Source: Rhodalgimonas zhirmunskyi (lineage in GTDB: Bacteria > Pseudomonadota > Alphaproteobacteria > Rhodobacterales > Rhodobacteraceae). Taken from it: a DNA stretch of 64,000 nucleotides. The stretch spans positions 434,001 through 498,000 of the forward strand of contig JANFFA010000003.1 of NCBI GenBank assembly GCA_030848925.1, given 5' to 3'. Within the stretch, counting starts at the first letter, position 1. Each line of letters starts with the position of its first letter. Positions 41,237 to 49,745 of the stretch are shown here, in pieces. A program made the translations under genes and the position numbers. The notes beneath the pieces are model-generated. The model was not told the DNA's origin. It searched no databases and worked only from the letters and a program-made list of their open reading frames with translations.

Positions 41237-41571
41237 CCCCGAAAATTTGCCCCGAGATTAGCCCGCTAATCAGCCCAAGAAATGAACCCCGCCCGCCTAT
41301 GGGGGGCGACCGTCCTATATATGGTCGCCTCAGCAACACCACTCCCTCAACGGACAACACCCACCGCCCTGACCGCGCGCCAAAATCACACGCCCCGGAA
41401 GCACCATACCGCCCACCAAACCATAGAACTGCGCATCTACGCACATAACCTACGCTTCAATCACGCATTACTCGCCATTCCAAAATCAACGCGCCTCATC
41501 ATATCCTAGGGCAAGCGCGGCACTGTGCCGCTCGACCTATGACAAATGCCAACCGAAAGGACCCGACACCG
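41237..41571. other. Gene-free spacer, AT-richer than surroundings, with small hairpins
   Basis: This 335-bp stretch holds no convincing gene. It begins with short repeats of a GCCCCGAAAAT/AGCCCG type, has a 7-bp stem at 41305-41311 with 41323-41329 around an 11-nt AT loop, and becomes AT-rich at 41400-41510. A 15-nt palindrome GCGGCAC-T-GTGCCGC (41517-41531) sits 41 bases before the YceI start and could be an operator. Confidence 0.5.
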
Positions 41572-42144
41572 ATGAAAACCCGTCTTCTCTCCCCCGTTCT
41601 CGCCGCCGCCCTCGCACTTTCCGCAGGGGCCGCCAGCGCCGCTGATTACGCGGTCGATACCACCCACAGCTTCGTGACCTTCAAGGTGTCGCATTTGGGC
41701 GTGTCCTACGTGCTCGGCGGGTTCGACGTGACATCCGGCACCATCACCTTCGATCCCGAAGGCACCCCGGCAGATCAGAAAGTCACCGTCGAAGTCGACC
41801 TGACCAGCCTCGACAGCAACCACGCCGAACGTGACAAGCACCTGCGCTCGTCCGACTTCCTCAACACCGACGTGAATTCCTCCGCCAGCTTCACCTCGAC
41901 CAGCTTCGAAGGCGATGCAACCGGCGGCGTGCTCAAGGGCGACCTGACCTTCTTCGGCACCACCAAGCCGATCGAAGTGAGCGTCACCAAGGTCGGCGAA
42001 GGCAAAGACCCGTGGGGCGGCTACCGCGCCGGGTTCGAAGGCACGGCCAAGCTCACCCCGGCTGATTTCGGGATGAACTACAACCTCGGCCCCGCCGCCG
42101 CGACGGTCGATCTGAACATCGTCCTCGAAGGCGTGCAGCAGTAA
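41572..42144 (+). CDS. YceI family periplasmic protein
   Basis: 190 residues from the ATG at 41572 (AAAGGACC 10 bases upstream). A signal peptide ends at ASAADYA. The mature lipocalin-like barrel has the family pattern YAVDTTHSFVTFKVSHLGVSYVLGGFDVTSGTI and later HLRSSDFLNTD. YceI proteins bind long isoprenoid chains such as polyprenyl-phosphates or quinones in the periplasm. It is followed by a terminator and then a cytochrome b561 gene, the common yceI-yceJ pairing. Confidence 0.93.
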   Translation: MKTRLLSPVLAAALALSAGAASAADYAVDTTHSFVTFKVSHLGVSYVLGGFDVTSGTITFDPEGTPADQKVTVEVDLTSLDSNHAERDKHLRSSDFLNTDVNSSASFTSTSFEGDATGGVLKGDLTFFGTTKPIEVSVTKVGEGKDPWGGYRAGFEGTAKLTPADFGMNYNLGPAAATVDLNIVLEGVQQ

Positions 42145-42156
42145 CACCCTGCCTGC

Positions 42157-42195
42157 GGGCGCGCCCCGATCCGGCGCGCCCGTTTCGCCCTTTTT
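42157..42195 (+). terminator. Terminator after the YceI gene
   Basis: Perfect 9-bp GC stem (42157-42165 with 42173-42181), 7-nt loop, then a T-rich run with TTTTT at 42191-42195. It may only partly separate YceI from the downstream cytochrome gene. Confidence 0.7.
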
Positions 42196-42226
42196 CCCAA
42201 GGCACACCTCAACAAGGACAGTCACG

Positions 42227-42802
42227 ATGGCCCACACCGCCACCGGCCCCGCCGTCACGCGCTATAGCCCGGTTTCCATAGGGTTCCACTGGATGATCGC
42301 CCTCTCCGTCCTCGCCACTGCCGCACTTGGCATCTGGCTCGACGGGTTGGGCTACTACGATCCGTGGCAGCCCCGCGCCCTCTGGATGCACCGCGCCATC
42401 GGCACCTCGGCCTTCTTCCTGATGCTGCTCAAGCTTTTCTGGCGGCTCTACGATCGCAAACCGCCACTCGAAAAGGCCCTGACCCGGTTCGAAGCCATCG
42501 CCGCCACGGCCACGCATCACATTCTGACACTTGCGGTGCTGGTCCTGCCGATCACCGGCTATCTGGTCTCCACCTCCAGCGGCAGCGCGGTGCCCCTCGC
42601 CTTCGGCCTTGAACTGCCCGCGCTGGTGCAGGTCGGCAACGCCCTGCGCGATGGGCTGATGCAGGCGCATGTCGTTATCGCCTACGGTCTCTTGGCCCTG
42701 GTCGGCATCCACGCCATGGCGGCGGTCAAGCATCAGGTGCTCGACGGCGGCCAGACCCTGCAACGCATGCTGCCCGGCCGTCGCCCCTTGGGCGATCGCT
42801 AG
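42227..42802 (+). CDS. Cytochrome b561 family protein
   Basis: 191 residues with four hydrophobic helices and the heme ligands of the CybB/YceJ family: His in SIGFHWMIAL, His in LWMHRAIG, His in ATHHILTL and His in LVGIHAMAAVKH. It is a diheme-type inner-membrane protein that passes electrons from quinol, often to a periplasmic partner; YceI proteins are common partners. ACAAGGAC precedes the ATG, 82 bases after YceI. Confidence 0.9.
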   Translation: MAHTATGPAVTRYSPVSIGFHWMIALSVLATAALGIWLDGLGYYDPWQPRALWMHRAIGTSAFFLMLLKLFWRLYDRKPPLEKALTRFEAIAATATHHILTLAVLVLPITGYLVSTSSGSAVPLAFGLELPALVQVGNALRDGLMQAHVVIAYGLLALVGIHAMAAVKHQVLDGGQTLQRMLPGRRPLGDR

Positions 42803-42880
42803 GTTAAAACCCGGCCCCGCCGCCCCTCAATCCGGGCGCGGGGCCAGCCGGGATTCAGAACCGGGGTTCAGAATCGGGCT

Positions 42881-44509
42881 TTAGACAAGGCTCACCCGCC
42901 CGCCCGACACCACACCCAGCACCGGCACATCCTTCAGCGCCTCGGGCGCAACGGCCGTGGGGTCGTCCCCAAGCACCGCGAAATCCGCCACCTTGCCCGC
43001 CTCGATGCTGCCGATCTCGTGATCCAGCTTCAGCGTATAGGCCGCGCCCAGCGTGATCAGTTCCAGCGCCTCGGCCACGCTCACCCGCTGCGCCTCGCCC
43101 AGAACCCGGCCCGACATGGTCACCCGGTTGACGGCGCACCACGCTGTGAACAGCGGGCCCAGCGGCGTCACCGGCGCGTCCGAATGGATCGCCACCCGCA
43201 CACCTTCGTCCAGCGCCTCGCGCACCGCATCCATGCGCAGCGCTCGATCCTCGCCAATGGTCAGCGCCGCGTGCTGATCGCCGAAATACCAGATGTGATT
43301 GCTGAAAATGTTGGTGCAAATGCCCATCTCGGCACAGCGCCGAAACTGGTCCGCACCCATCATCTGGCAATGCTGCAAAACATGCCGCGCCCCGGGCCAT
43401 GGATGCTTGCGCGCCGCCTTTTCGATCGCCGCGATCGAGACTTCGCTCGCCTCGTCGCCATTGACGTGAATATGCATCTGCACCCCGGCCTTCTGCATTT
43501 CCTCGCAAAGCGCGTCGATCACCTCGGGCGGCGTGTTCCAGATGCCGTTGGGCTGCCCGCCGACATAGCCGGGCCACTTCACCCGCGCCGTCCAACCCTG
43601 GATCGAACCATCGGTCATCAACTTCACACACCCAAGGCGCAGCTTGTCTGTCGAGCGTTTGGCAAGCGCCTGCGCCCGCGCGGCAAGCTCCTCGGGACGC
43701 GCCCCCACCGCCGCCATCGCCGGCACCAGACGCACCGGAAAATCCGGATCGCCCGTCACCCGCAGCAATATGTCGATATCCTCGTCCTCGGGCTGCGAAA
43801 ACAGGTCGGTCAACGTCGTCACCCCGGCCCGGCGCGCCACCTCGCTATAGGTGCGAATGCCCGCCTCGCTGCGCGACATCTCGCGAAAATCGATCTCCAG
43901 CCGACGCATGATGGGGAACATCGCCGCCATTTCCTGCAACTCGCCCGTGGGCTGCCCGTCCGGCCCCTTCACCACGCCCTCGGCATTGGTCTCATGGCTG
44001 TAATTCACCATCTCCAGCGCCTTGGAATTCACGCACATCAGGTGGAAATTCGAGAAAATCACCGCCACCGGCCGATCCGGGCTCACCCGGTCCAGATGCG
44101 CCCGGCTCAACCGCTCCCCCTCAAGGAAAATCGGGTCGAGCCCCCAACCGATCACCGGCGCGCCTTCGGGAAGGGTGGCGGCATAGCCCGACAGCCCCTC
44201 GATCACCGCCTCCAGATCGGTCCGCCCCTCCCATAACTTGCCCTGCGGGTCATAGCGGTCATGAAACCCCACGTAAGCATGGGTCCAGATCGACCCCGCC
44301 ATCATATGCGCGTGGCCTTCGACAAAACCGGGCATTAACACCGCGTCGGCCAGCCGCGCATCGTGGTGCACCTCGCCCCACTGGTCGGCACATTCCGCGC
44401 CGCCCACGGCCAAAATGCGCCCGTCCCGCACCGCCACATGCGTTGCCTCGGACCGGTTGCGATCCATGGTGATGATCTTCTTGGCCTCGAAAACGGTGAT
44501 CCCGGTCAT
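42881..44509 (-). CDS. YtcJ-like amidohydrolase
   Basis: 542 residues. A metal-dependent hydrolase of the amidohydrolase_3 group: an N-terminal beta-sandwich piece (VFEAKKIITMDRNRSEATHVAVRDGRILAVGG), the metal motif GFVEGHAHM, a middle HIHVNGDEASE with further ligands, and the C-terminal IHSDAPVTPLGP plus the closing SIEAGKVADFAVLGDDP. These enzymes cleave amide or related bonds in small molecules. It is the last gene of the dipeptidase/ABC operon, set off from the preceding amidohydrolase by 209 bases with hairpin repeats. Substrate unknown. Confidence 0.87.
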   Translation of the reverse strand: MTGITVFEAKKIITMDRNRSEATHVAVRDGRILAVGGAECADQWGEVHHDARLADAVLMPGFVEGHAHMMAGSIWTHAYVGFHDRYDPQGKLWEGRTDLEAVIEGLSGYAATLPEGAPVIGWGLDPIFLEGERLSRAHLDRVSPDRPVAVIFSNFHLMCVNSKALEMVNYSHETNAEGVVKGPDGQPTGELQEMAAMFPIMRRLEIDFREMSRSEAGIRTYSEVARRAGVTTLTDLFSQPEDEDIDILLRVTGDPDFPVRLVPAMAAVGARPEELAARAQALAKRSTDKLRLGCVKLMTDGSIQGWTARVKWPGYVGGQPNGIWNTPPEVIDALCEEMQKAGVQMHIHVNGDEASEVSIAAIEKAARKHPWPGARHVLQHCQMMGADQFRRCAEMGICTNIFSNHIWYFGDQHAALTIGEDRALRMDAVREALDEGVRVAIHSDAPVTPLGPLFTAWCAVNRVTMSGRVLGEAQRVSVAEALELITLGAAYTLKLDHEIGSIEAGKVADFAVLGDDPTAVAPEALKDVPVLGVVSGGRVSLV

Positions 44510-44600
44510 GTTCTTCCCCCGTTATTATCCTGTTAATCAAAGCCAGCCTAAGCGCGCTGATCCCTTCGGCAAAGCGCAATCTCCACAGCCTTTGCCCACA

Positions 44601-44680
44601 CCTTTCATTTTTCCAGAAATACTCCGGGGGCGTGGGGGCTGGCCCCCACTTAAACCTGCGTATGGGGGCTGGCCCCCACC
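44601..44680 (-). repeat. Family repeat copy 2 with two GGGGGC/GCCCCC hairpins
   Basis: 44601-44624 is a 23/24 match to the repeat at 31750-31773. It is followed by a tight 8-bp palindrome (44632-44639 with 44642-44649) and a second copy of the same palindrome (44663-44669 with 44672-44678). The element fills the gap between the two amidohydrolase genes and may slow or stop transcription there. Confidence 0.65.
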
Positions 44681-44718
44681 ATTACCGGCGGATGCAGGGG
44701 CCGCCCTGCCCGCCCCCA

Positions 44719-45897
44719 TCAGGCGGCAACCATCCCTTTCACCAGTTCCGGCAGGCGCGTCGCGGGCGGCGTGTTGCGGCTTCTGAGCGAGCGCACCTCG
44801 CCGTCAATCACGGTCATGCCCACGCCCGGCAGATTGCCCAATTGCACCGATTCCAGAATATCTTTGCCCGGCGCATGCTGGGCCTGATCCATCAGCACGA
44901 AATCGGCCGGCCGGCCCACTTCCATCAGGCCCTGATCCAGTTCCCGCTGCCGCGCGGTGTTGCCATTGGCAAAGCAGAACGCCACCTCCGCCGGCACGTT
45001 GCCCAGCGCCGACAGCATCGCCACCATCCGCAGGATGCCAAGCGGTTGCACCCCCGATCCCGCCGGCCCGTCTGTGCCAAGGATGATCCGGTCCATCTGC
45101 TTCAACTCGCGCGCCGTGTTCAGCGTCAGCAGCGCCGCGCGCTCGTTGCCGTTGTGCACGATCTCCAACCCCGCGGTGCAACTTTCGCACAGGCACATGA
45201 TCTGATCGTCCGGCAGGGCCGAATGGCCGCCGTTGATATGTCCGATCACATCCGTCCCGGTCTCAAGAACCATGTCCGCATCAATCAGGCCCGACCCGGG
45301 GATCGACGGCCCGCCGGTGTGGATCGTGCTCTGGATGCCATATTTGCGCGCCCAATCCACCATCTGCTTGGCGGTCTTGCCATCCTTCACGCTGCCAAGC
45401 CCGACCTCGCCCAGCAGTTTCACACCAGCCTCGGACAACTCCTTGAAGTCCTCCTCGACCATGCCATGTTCGATCACCGGCGCCCCGGCCATCACCTTCA
45501 TGCCCGACGGCTTGAAATTCTCGTACCAACGCTGCGCCGCGATCGACATTGCCTTCAGGCCGACCACGTCCTTGGGCCGCCCCGGCATATGCACCTCACC
45601 CGCCGAAATCAGTGTCGTAACCCCGCCATGCAGCGTGCTGTCGATCCAGTGAAGCTGCTGTTGGCGCGGCGTGTAATCGCCCACCACGGGGTGCACATGG
45701 CTGTCGATCAGCCCGGGCGCGAGGGTCACGCCATGCGCATCCACCTCGATATCGGCCCCCTCGCAGTCAATATCCTTTTCATAGCCGATGACGGTAATCC
45801 TGCCGTCCTCGGCAACGACGCAATCGCCGTCAAGGATCGGCTCTTCCATCTTCCCCGAAAGGATAAGACCGATATTCCGAATGACCAGTTTCGACAT
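44719..45897 (-). CDS. Enamidase-like amidohydrolase
   Basis: 392 residues from ATG 45897, with AGGAGGG about 7 bases upstream; a GTG two codons earlier is less likely. Metal motif LIDSHVHPVVGDYTPRQ, later IHTGGPSIPGSG, GHINGGHSAL and LGTDGPAGSGVQPLG. This pattern matches bacterial enamidases such as that of nicotinate fermentation, which open a cyclic enamide or amide ring. In this operon, with a peptide-type transporter and a dipeptidase, it probably acts on an imported cyclic or N-blocked compound. Reaction inferred from family likeness. Confidence 0.78.
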   Translation of the reverse strand: MSKLVIRNIGLILSGKMEEPILDGDCVVAEDGRITVIGYEKDIDCEGADIEVDAHGVTLAPGLIDSHVHPVVGDYTPRQQQLHWIDSTLHGGVTTLISAGEVHMPGRPKDVVGLKAMSIAAQRWYENFKPSGMKVMAGAPVIEHGMVEEDFKELSEAGVKLLGEVGLGSVKDGKTAKQMVDWARKYGIQSTIHTGGPSIPGSGLIDADMVLETGTDVIGHINGGHSALPDDQIMCLCESCTAGLEIVHNGNERAALLTLNTARELKQMDRIILGTDGPAGSGVQPLGILRMVAMLSALGNVPAEVAFCFANGNTARQRELDQGLMEVGRPADFVLMDQAQHAPGKDILESVQLGNLPGVGMTVIDGEVRSLRSRNTPPATRLPELVKGMVAA

Positions 45898-45949
45898 CTG
45901 CACACCCTCCTGTGATAATCGTTAGTGTGCGAATGTAATCCCGAGTCGG

Positions 45950-46726
45950 TCAAGCCCCGCCGTGCATCTCTTCCCCAACATATCCAAGGGATGCCTGCAA
46001 AAGTTGCCGCGTATAGGGATGCGCCGCCTTCATTTCGCGCATGTCCTCCACGCTCATGATCTCGACGATCTCACCGGCCTGCATCACCGCGATCCGCTCA
46101 CACATATGCCCCACCACGGCAAGGTCATGACTGACCATCAGGTAGGTCAACTGATGCGCCTTGCGCAGATCAACCAGCAGGTTCAGCACTTCGGCCTGCA
46201 CGCTCACATCCAGCGCCGAGGTCGGCTCGTCGAGCAGGATCACCGACGGCTCCGGCGCCAACGCCCGCGCGATCGCCACCCGCTGCCGCTGCCCCCCCGA
46301 AAGCTGGTGGGGATAACGAAACCGGAACTTCGGCCCCAGCCCCACATCCAGCAACAACTGCTCGATCCGGTTCTCCACGTCGCCGATCCCGTGCAGCTTC
46401 AGCGTCTCGGCCAGCACCGCATCCACCGTCTGGCGCGGATGGAGCGAGGCATAGGGATCCTGAAACACCATCTGCACGTCCTTGTAGAACGCTTTGCTAC
46501 GCTTGAACCCGGTGACAGGCGCCTCCGCCACGGCCATCCGCCCCGACCAGTGCCGCGCCAACCCGACCAGCGCCCGCAGGATCGTCGACTTGCCCGAACC
46601 ACTCTCGCCCACAAGGCCGAAACTCGCGCCCGAAGGCACCTCGAACGTGGCGCCCTTCACCGCGTCCACCCGGTCCGGCCCATCGCCAAACCACACGTTC
46701 AGCCCTTCGAATTCCAACCTGCTCAT
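45950..46726 (-). CDS. Peptide-type ABC transporter ATP-binding protein (DppF/OppF-like)
   Basis: 258 residues. Walker A is GESGSGKST, the signature [15 protein letters not shown], Walker [13 protein letters not shown], and the switch histidine MVSHDLAVV. One of two ATPases driving uptake through the DppB/DppC-like channel. It lacks the long C-terminal oligopeptide extension with the iron-sulfur cysteines seen in some relatives. It overlaps the upstream ATPase gene by 4 bases (ATGA), so they are made together. Confidence 0.92.
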   Translation of the reverse strand: MSRLEFEGLNVWFGDGPDRVDAVKGATFEVPSGASFGLVGESGSGKSTILRALVGLARHWSGRMAVAEAPVTGFKRSKAFYKDVQMVFQDPYASLHPRQTVDAVLAETLKLHGIGDVENRIEQLLLDVGLGPKFRFRYPHQLSGGQRQRVAIARALAPEPSVILLDEPTSALDVSVQAEVLNLLVDLRKAHQLTYLMVSHDLAVVGHMCERIAVMQAGEIVEIMSVEDMREMKAAHPYTRQLLQASLGYVGEEMHGGA

Positions 46727-47577
46727 TGCCGTCCGCTCACGCTTGTCTCTCCCAGCCAGGCCTCGTCGCGCACCAGCACCTCAAGCCGCTCACGCGGCGC
46801 ATCCAGCCGCGGCAAGGAATTCAGCAGGCCACGGGTATAAGGATGGGTCGCCTCGTGCAGCTTGTCGGCGGCACAGGTCTCCACGATCTTCCCGGCATAC
46901 ATGATCAGCACCCGGTCACAGAATTGCGCCACAAGGTTCAGGTCGTGACTGATAAAGATCAGGCCCATGCCGCGCTCGCGCACCAGCTTGTCCATGATCT
47001 GCAAGACCTGCGTCTGCACACTCACGTCGAGGGCCGAGGTCGGCTCATCCGCGATCAGGATCTTGGGCTCGGTCACCAGCATCATCGCGATCATGATCCG
47101 CTGGCCCATCCCGCCCGACATCTCGTGCGGATAGGCCCGCATCACGCGCTCAGGGTCGCGGATCGACACCGCTTCCAACATCTCGATTGCCTTCGCCCGC
47201 GCCGCACGCTTGCTCGCCCCGGTGTGGAAACGATAAATCTCGATGATCTGCGCCCCGATCCGCATCACCGGGTTGAGCGAGAATTTGGGATCCTGCATCA
47301 CCATCGAAATCTGCTGACCGCGCACCCGCTGCATGTCCCGCTCGGACATGGAAAGCAGGTCGCGCCCCTCAAGCTCCATCCGGTCGGCTTCGACCCGGCC
47401 CGGCGGCCGGATCAACCGAAGGATGGCCCGCCCGGTCATCGACTTTCCCGAACCGCTTTCGCCGACGATGCCCAGCCGCTCCTGCCCAAGGCTGAACGAC
47501 ACGCCGCGCACGGCCTCGAACTCACCCCGCCGCGTCGGAAAGGTGACGCGCAGGTTTTCAACATCAAGCAAGCTCAT
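46723..47577 (-). CDS. Peptide-type ABC transporter ATP-binding protein (DppD/OppD-like)
   Basis: 284 residues. Walker [10 protein letters not shown], where the usual S/T after the lysine is followed by Met, then signature MSGGMGQRIMIAMML, Walker [13 protein letters not shown] and FISHDLNLV. The C-terminal region after ~240 (THPYTRGLLNSLPRLDAPRERL) is the oligopeptide/dipeptide extension. It follows the permease genes after a 166-base gap that holds four hairpins, the only large gap in the transporter part of the operon. Confidence 0.92.
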   Translation of the reverse strand: MSLLDVENLRVTFPTRRGEFEAVRGVSFSLGQERLGIVGESGSGKSMTGRAILRLIRPPGRVEADRMELEGRDLLSMSERDMQRVRGQQISMVMQDPKFSLNPVMRIGAQIIEIYRFHTGASKRAARAKAIEMLEAVSIRDPERVMRAYPHEMSGGMGQRIMIAMMLVTEPKILIADEPTSALDVSVQTQVLQIMDKLVRERGMGLIFISHDLNLVAQFCDRVLIMYAGKIVETCAADKLHEATHPYTRGLLNSLPRLDAPRERLEVLVRDEAWLGETSVSGRQ

Positions 47578-47597
47578 GACATCCCCCCTGCGCGCAG

Positions 47598-47719
47598 CGG
47601 AATTCTACGAGAATTCCGTCCCGAATTCCTGCGAGGAATTCGCATCCGCCGAACCATACGCCCAACGCCAGCCCCGAAAAATTCGCAATTTTTCGACCCG
47701 TTTTCCGCGCCGGAAAACG
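47598..47719 (-). repeat. Array of four perfect 21-nt hairpins
   Basis: Four units, each with 9-bp perfect arms, a 3-nt loop and a CG outer step: 47598-47618 (loop ACG), 47622-47642 (GCG), 47675-47695 (CGC), 47699-47719 (CGC). The arm sequences differ, but the geometry is identical. They form two pairs, each pair with a 3-nt gap, 32 nt apart. The array lies in the dppC-dppD intergenic region and would be present in the mRNA. Confidence 0.85.
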
Positions 47720-47743
47720 GCACCCTTGTCAACACAAGCGCCC

Positions 47744-48676
47744 TCATGAGCCTTCCCCGCTCTTCGGATCAAGCACATCGCGCAGCCCGTCACCCAGCAG
47801 GTTGAAGGCAAGGCTGACGGTGAAAATCGCTAGTCCCGGCATCGTCGCCACCCACCAGTGATCAAGGATGAACTTGCGCCCCTCCGAAATCATCGCGCCC
47901 CACTCCGGGCTGGGCGGTTGCGCGCCAAGGCCAAGAAAGCCAAGCCCCGCCGCGGCCAGGATCACGCCCGCCATATCCAGCGTCACCCGTACGATCAGCG
48001 ACGAAATGCACAGCGGCCAGATATGCTTGGTGATGATCCGCAGCGGCCCCGCCCCCTGTAAACGGATTGCCGAAATGTAATCCGAATTGCGGATGGTCAG
48101 CGTCTCGGCCCGCGCGATCCGCGCATAGGGCGGCCACGCCGTCAGCGAAATCGCAAGGATCGCGTTGCCGATCCCCGCGCCCAGCGCCGCCACGAAGGCC
48201 AGCGCCAGAACAAGCCGCGGAAAGGCGAGGAAGATATCGGTGATCCGCATCAGGATCACGTCCAGCCACCCGCCCGTATAGCCGGCGATCGTGCCCACCA
48301 AAAGCCCCGCCACTGGCGCGATCACCGCGACAAGGAACACGATCTGCAAGGTGATCCGCGAGCCATAGATGATCCGGCTCAGGATATCGCGCCCCAAACT
48401 GTCGGTGCCCAGCAAGTGACCATCGCTCAGCGGCGGTTGCAGCCGGTTGGCCAACGTCTGGTAGAACGGATCATGCGGCGCCAGCAGCGGCGCAAAGGCC
48501 GCCGTGAACAACAGCCCCAGAAGGATCACCAACCCCGCCATCGCCATCGGGTTCGACCTGAAACTCAGCCAGCCATTGTAAAGCGAGGCCAGCCGCGCCT
48601 GCGTCCGCGAACCGGGCGCATCCGTCATCAGCCATGCCCGCCAGCCGACGGTCTCTGTCGTTGAAATATCGCTCAT
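47744..48676 (-). CDS. Peptide-type ABC transporter permease (DppC-like)
   Basis: 310 residues from ATG 48676, with GAGGGC just upstream; a longer in-frame start at 48703 overlaps dppB and is rejected. N-terminal OppC_N segment with helix 1 (AMAGLVILLGLLFTAAFAPLLAPHDP), then the BPD transmembrane domain with the EAA-type loop YARIARAETLTIRNSDYISAIRLQGAGPLRII. Forms the inner-membrane channel with the DppB-like protein. Confidence 0.92.
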   Translation of the reverse strand: MSDISTTETVGWRAWLMTDAPGSRTQARLASLYNGWLSFRSNPMAMAGLVILLGLLFTAAFAPLLAPHDPFYQTLANRLQPPLSDGHLLGTDSLGRDILSRIIYGSRITLQIVFLVAVIAPVAGLLVGTIAGYTGGWLDVILMRITDIFLAFPRLVLALAFVAALGAGIGNAILAISLTAWPPYARIARAETLTIRNSDYISAIRLQGAGPLRIITKHIWPLCISSLIVRVTLDMAGVILAAAGLGFLGLGAQPPSPEWGAMISEGRKFILDHWWVATMPGLAIFTVSLAFNLLGDGLRDVLDPKSGEGS

Positions 48677-48683
48677 GCCGCCC

Positions 48684-49745
48684 TCATTTCGCCCGCGGAT
48701 CAAAGAACTTGTAAAGTAGATCCGAGAAGATGTTCAGCAGGATGAAGATCAGCCCGACAACGACCGTCCCCCCCAGCACCGCGTTCATATCAGCCGACAA
48801 AAGCGCGTTGGTGATATACTGCCCGATCCCCGGCCAGCTAAAGATGATCTCGGTCAGCACCGACCCCTCAAGCAACTGCGCATAAGACAGCGCGATCACC
48901 GTGATCAACTGCACCCGGATATTGCCCAGCGCATGCCGCCAGATCACCGTCCGCTCAGGAAGGCCCTTGACCCGCGCCGTGGTGATATACTCCGCCGAAA
49001 GCTGCTCCAGCATGAAACTGCGCGTCATGCGGCTGATGTAGGCCAGCGAATAATACCCAAGCAGCGATGCGGGCAGGATGATGTGTGAAAACGCGTTGCG
49101 AAACACGCTCCAGTCCCCGGCCCACGCACTGTCGATCAGGATCATCCCCGTGCGCTGCGGCACGATATCCTCGTAGAAGATATCCAGCCGCCCGGGCCCC
49201 CCGACCCAGCCGAGAATGCCGTAAAAAATCAAAAGCCCCATCAGGCCCAGCCAGAAGATCGGCATCGAATAGCCGACAAGCGCCACGACACGCGCGATCT
49301 GGTCGATCCAGCTGCCTTGGCGAACCGCCGCAACCACGCCCAGCGGAACGCCGACGACAACGCCGATGATCGTGCCCAGCGTGGCCAGTTCCAGCGTCGC
49401 CGGGAACACCCGCTTGATGTCTTCGCTCACCGGATGCGCCGTCAGAAGCGAGGTCCCGAAATCCCCATGCAACACGTCGCGCAGGTAATACCAGAATTGC
49501 ACCACCAGCGGCTGATCAAGGCCAAGCTGCTCACGCGCGGCCTGCACCGTCGCCGGAGACGCACTCTCGCCCACGATCGAAAGAACCGGGTCGATCGGCA
49601 TCACCCGCCCGATCACGAAGGTCACGAACAACAGGCCCAGCATCGTCACCGCGATGGACACGGCGGTCTTGCCCGCCGGAATCACCCAATGTCTGAGAAA
49701 GGGCGACCCGCGCCGCCCTCCCCCGCTATTCTCAGCCAGCGCCAT
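48684..49745 (-). CDS. Peptide-type ABC transporter permease (DppB-like)
   Basis: 353 residues with six or so membrane helices. The N-terminal part has VTFVIGRVMPIDPVLSIVGESA, typical of DppB/OppB, and the EAA-type loop SRMTRSFMLEQLSAEYITTARVKGLPERTVIWRHAL. Its ATG follows the stop codon of the binding-protein gene directly (TAA then ATG), and it is 7 bases from the next permease, so coupling is tight. Length is slightly above the usual ~335. Confidence 0.92.
   Translation of the reverse strand: MALAENSGGGRRGSPFLRHWVIPAGKTAVSIAVTMLGLLFVTFVIGRVMPIDPVLSIVGESASPATVQAAREQLGLDQPLVVQFWYYLRDVLHGDFGTSLLTAHPVSEDIKRVFPATLELATLGTIIGVVVGVPLGVVAAVRQGSWIDQIARVVALVGYSMPIFWLGLMGLLIFYGILGWVGGPGRLDIFYEDIVPQRTGMILIDSAWAGDWSVFRNAFSHIILPASLLGYYSLAYISRMTRSFMLEQLSAEYITTARVKGLPERTVIWRHALGNIRVQLITVIALSYAQLLEGSVLTEIIFSWPGIGQYITNALLSADMNAVLGGTVVVGLIFILLNIFSDLLYKFFDPRAK

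Noticed and set aside
41282-41509. 75-codon plus frame in the gap before YceI
   Set aside because: No ribosome site, composition unlike a protein (T/H/R-rich), and no domain pattern.
44632-44680. GGGGGC/GCCCCC repeats as a CRISPR or tandem array
   Set aside because: Only two copies, each self-complementary with a 2-nt loop, and no regular spacers; they fit a dispersed hairpin repeat.
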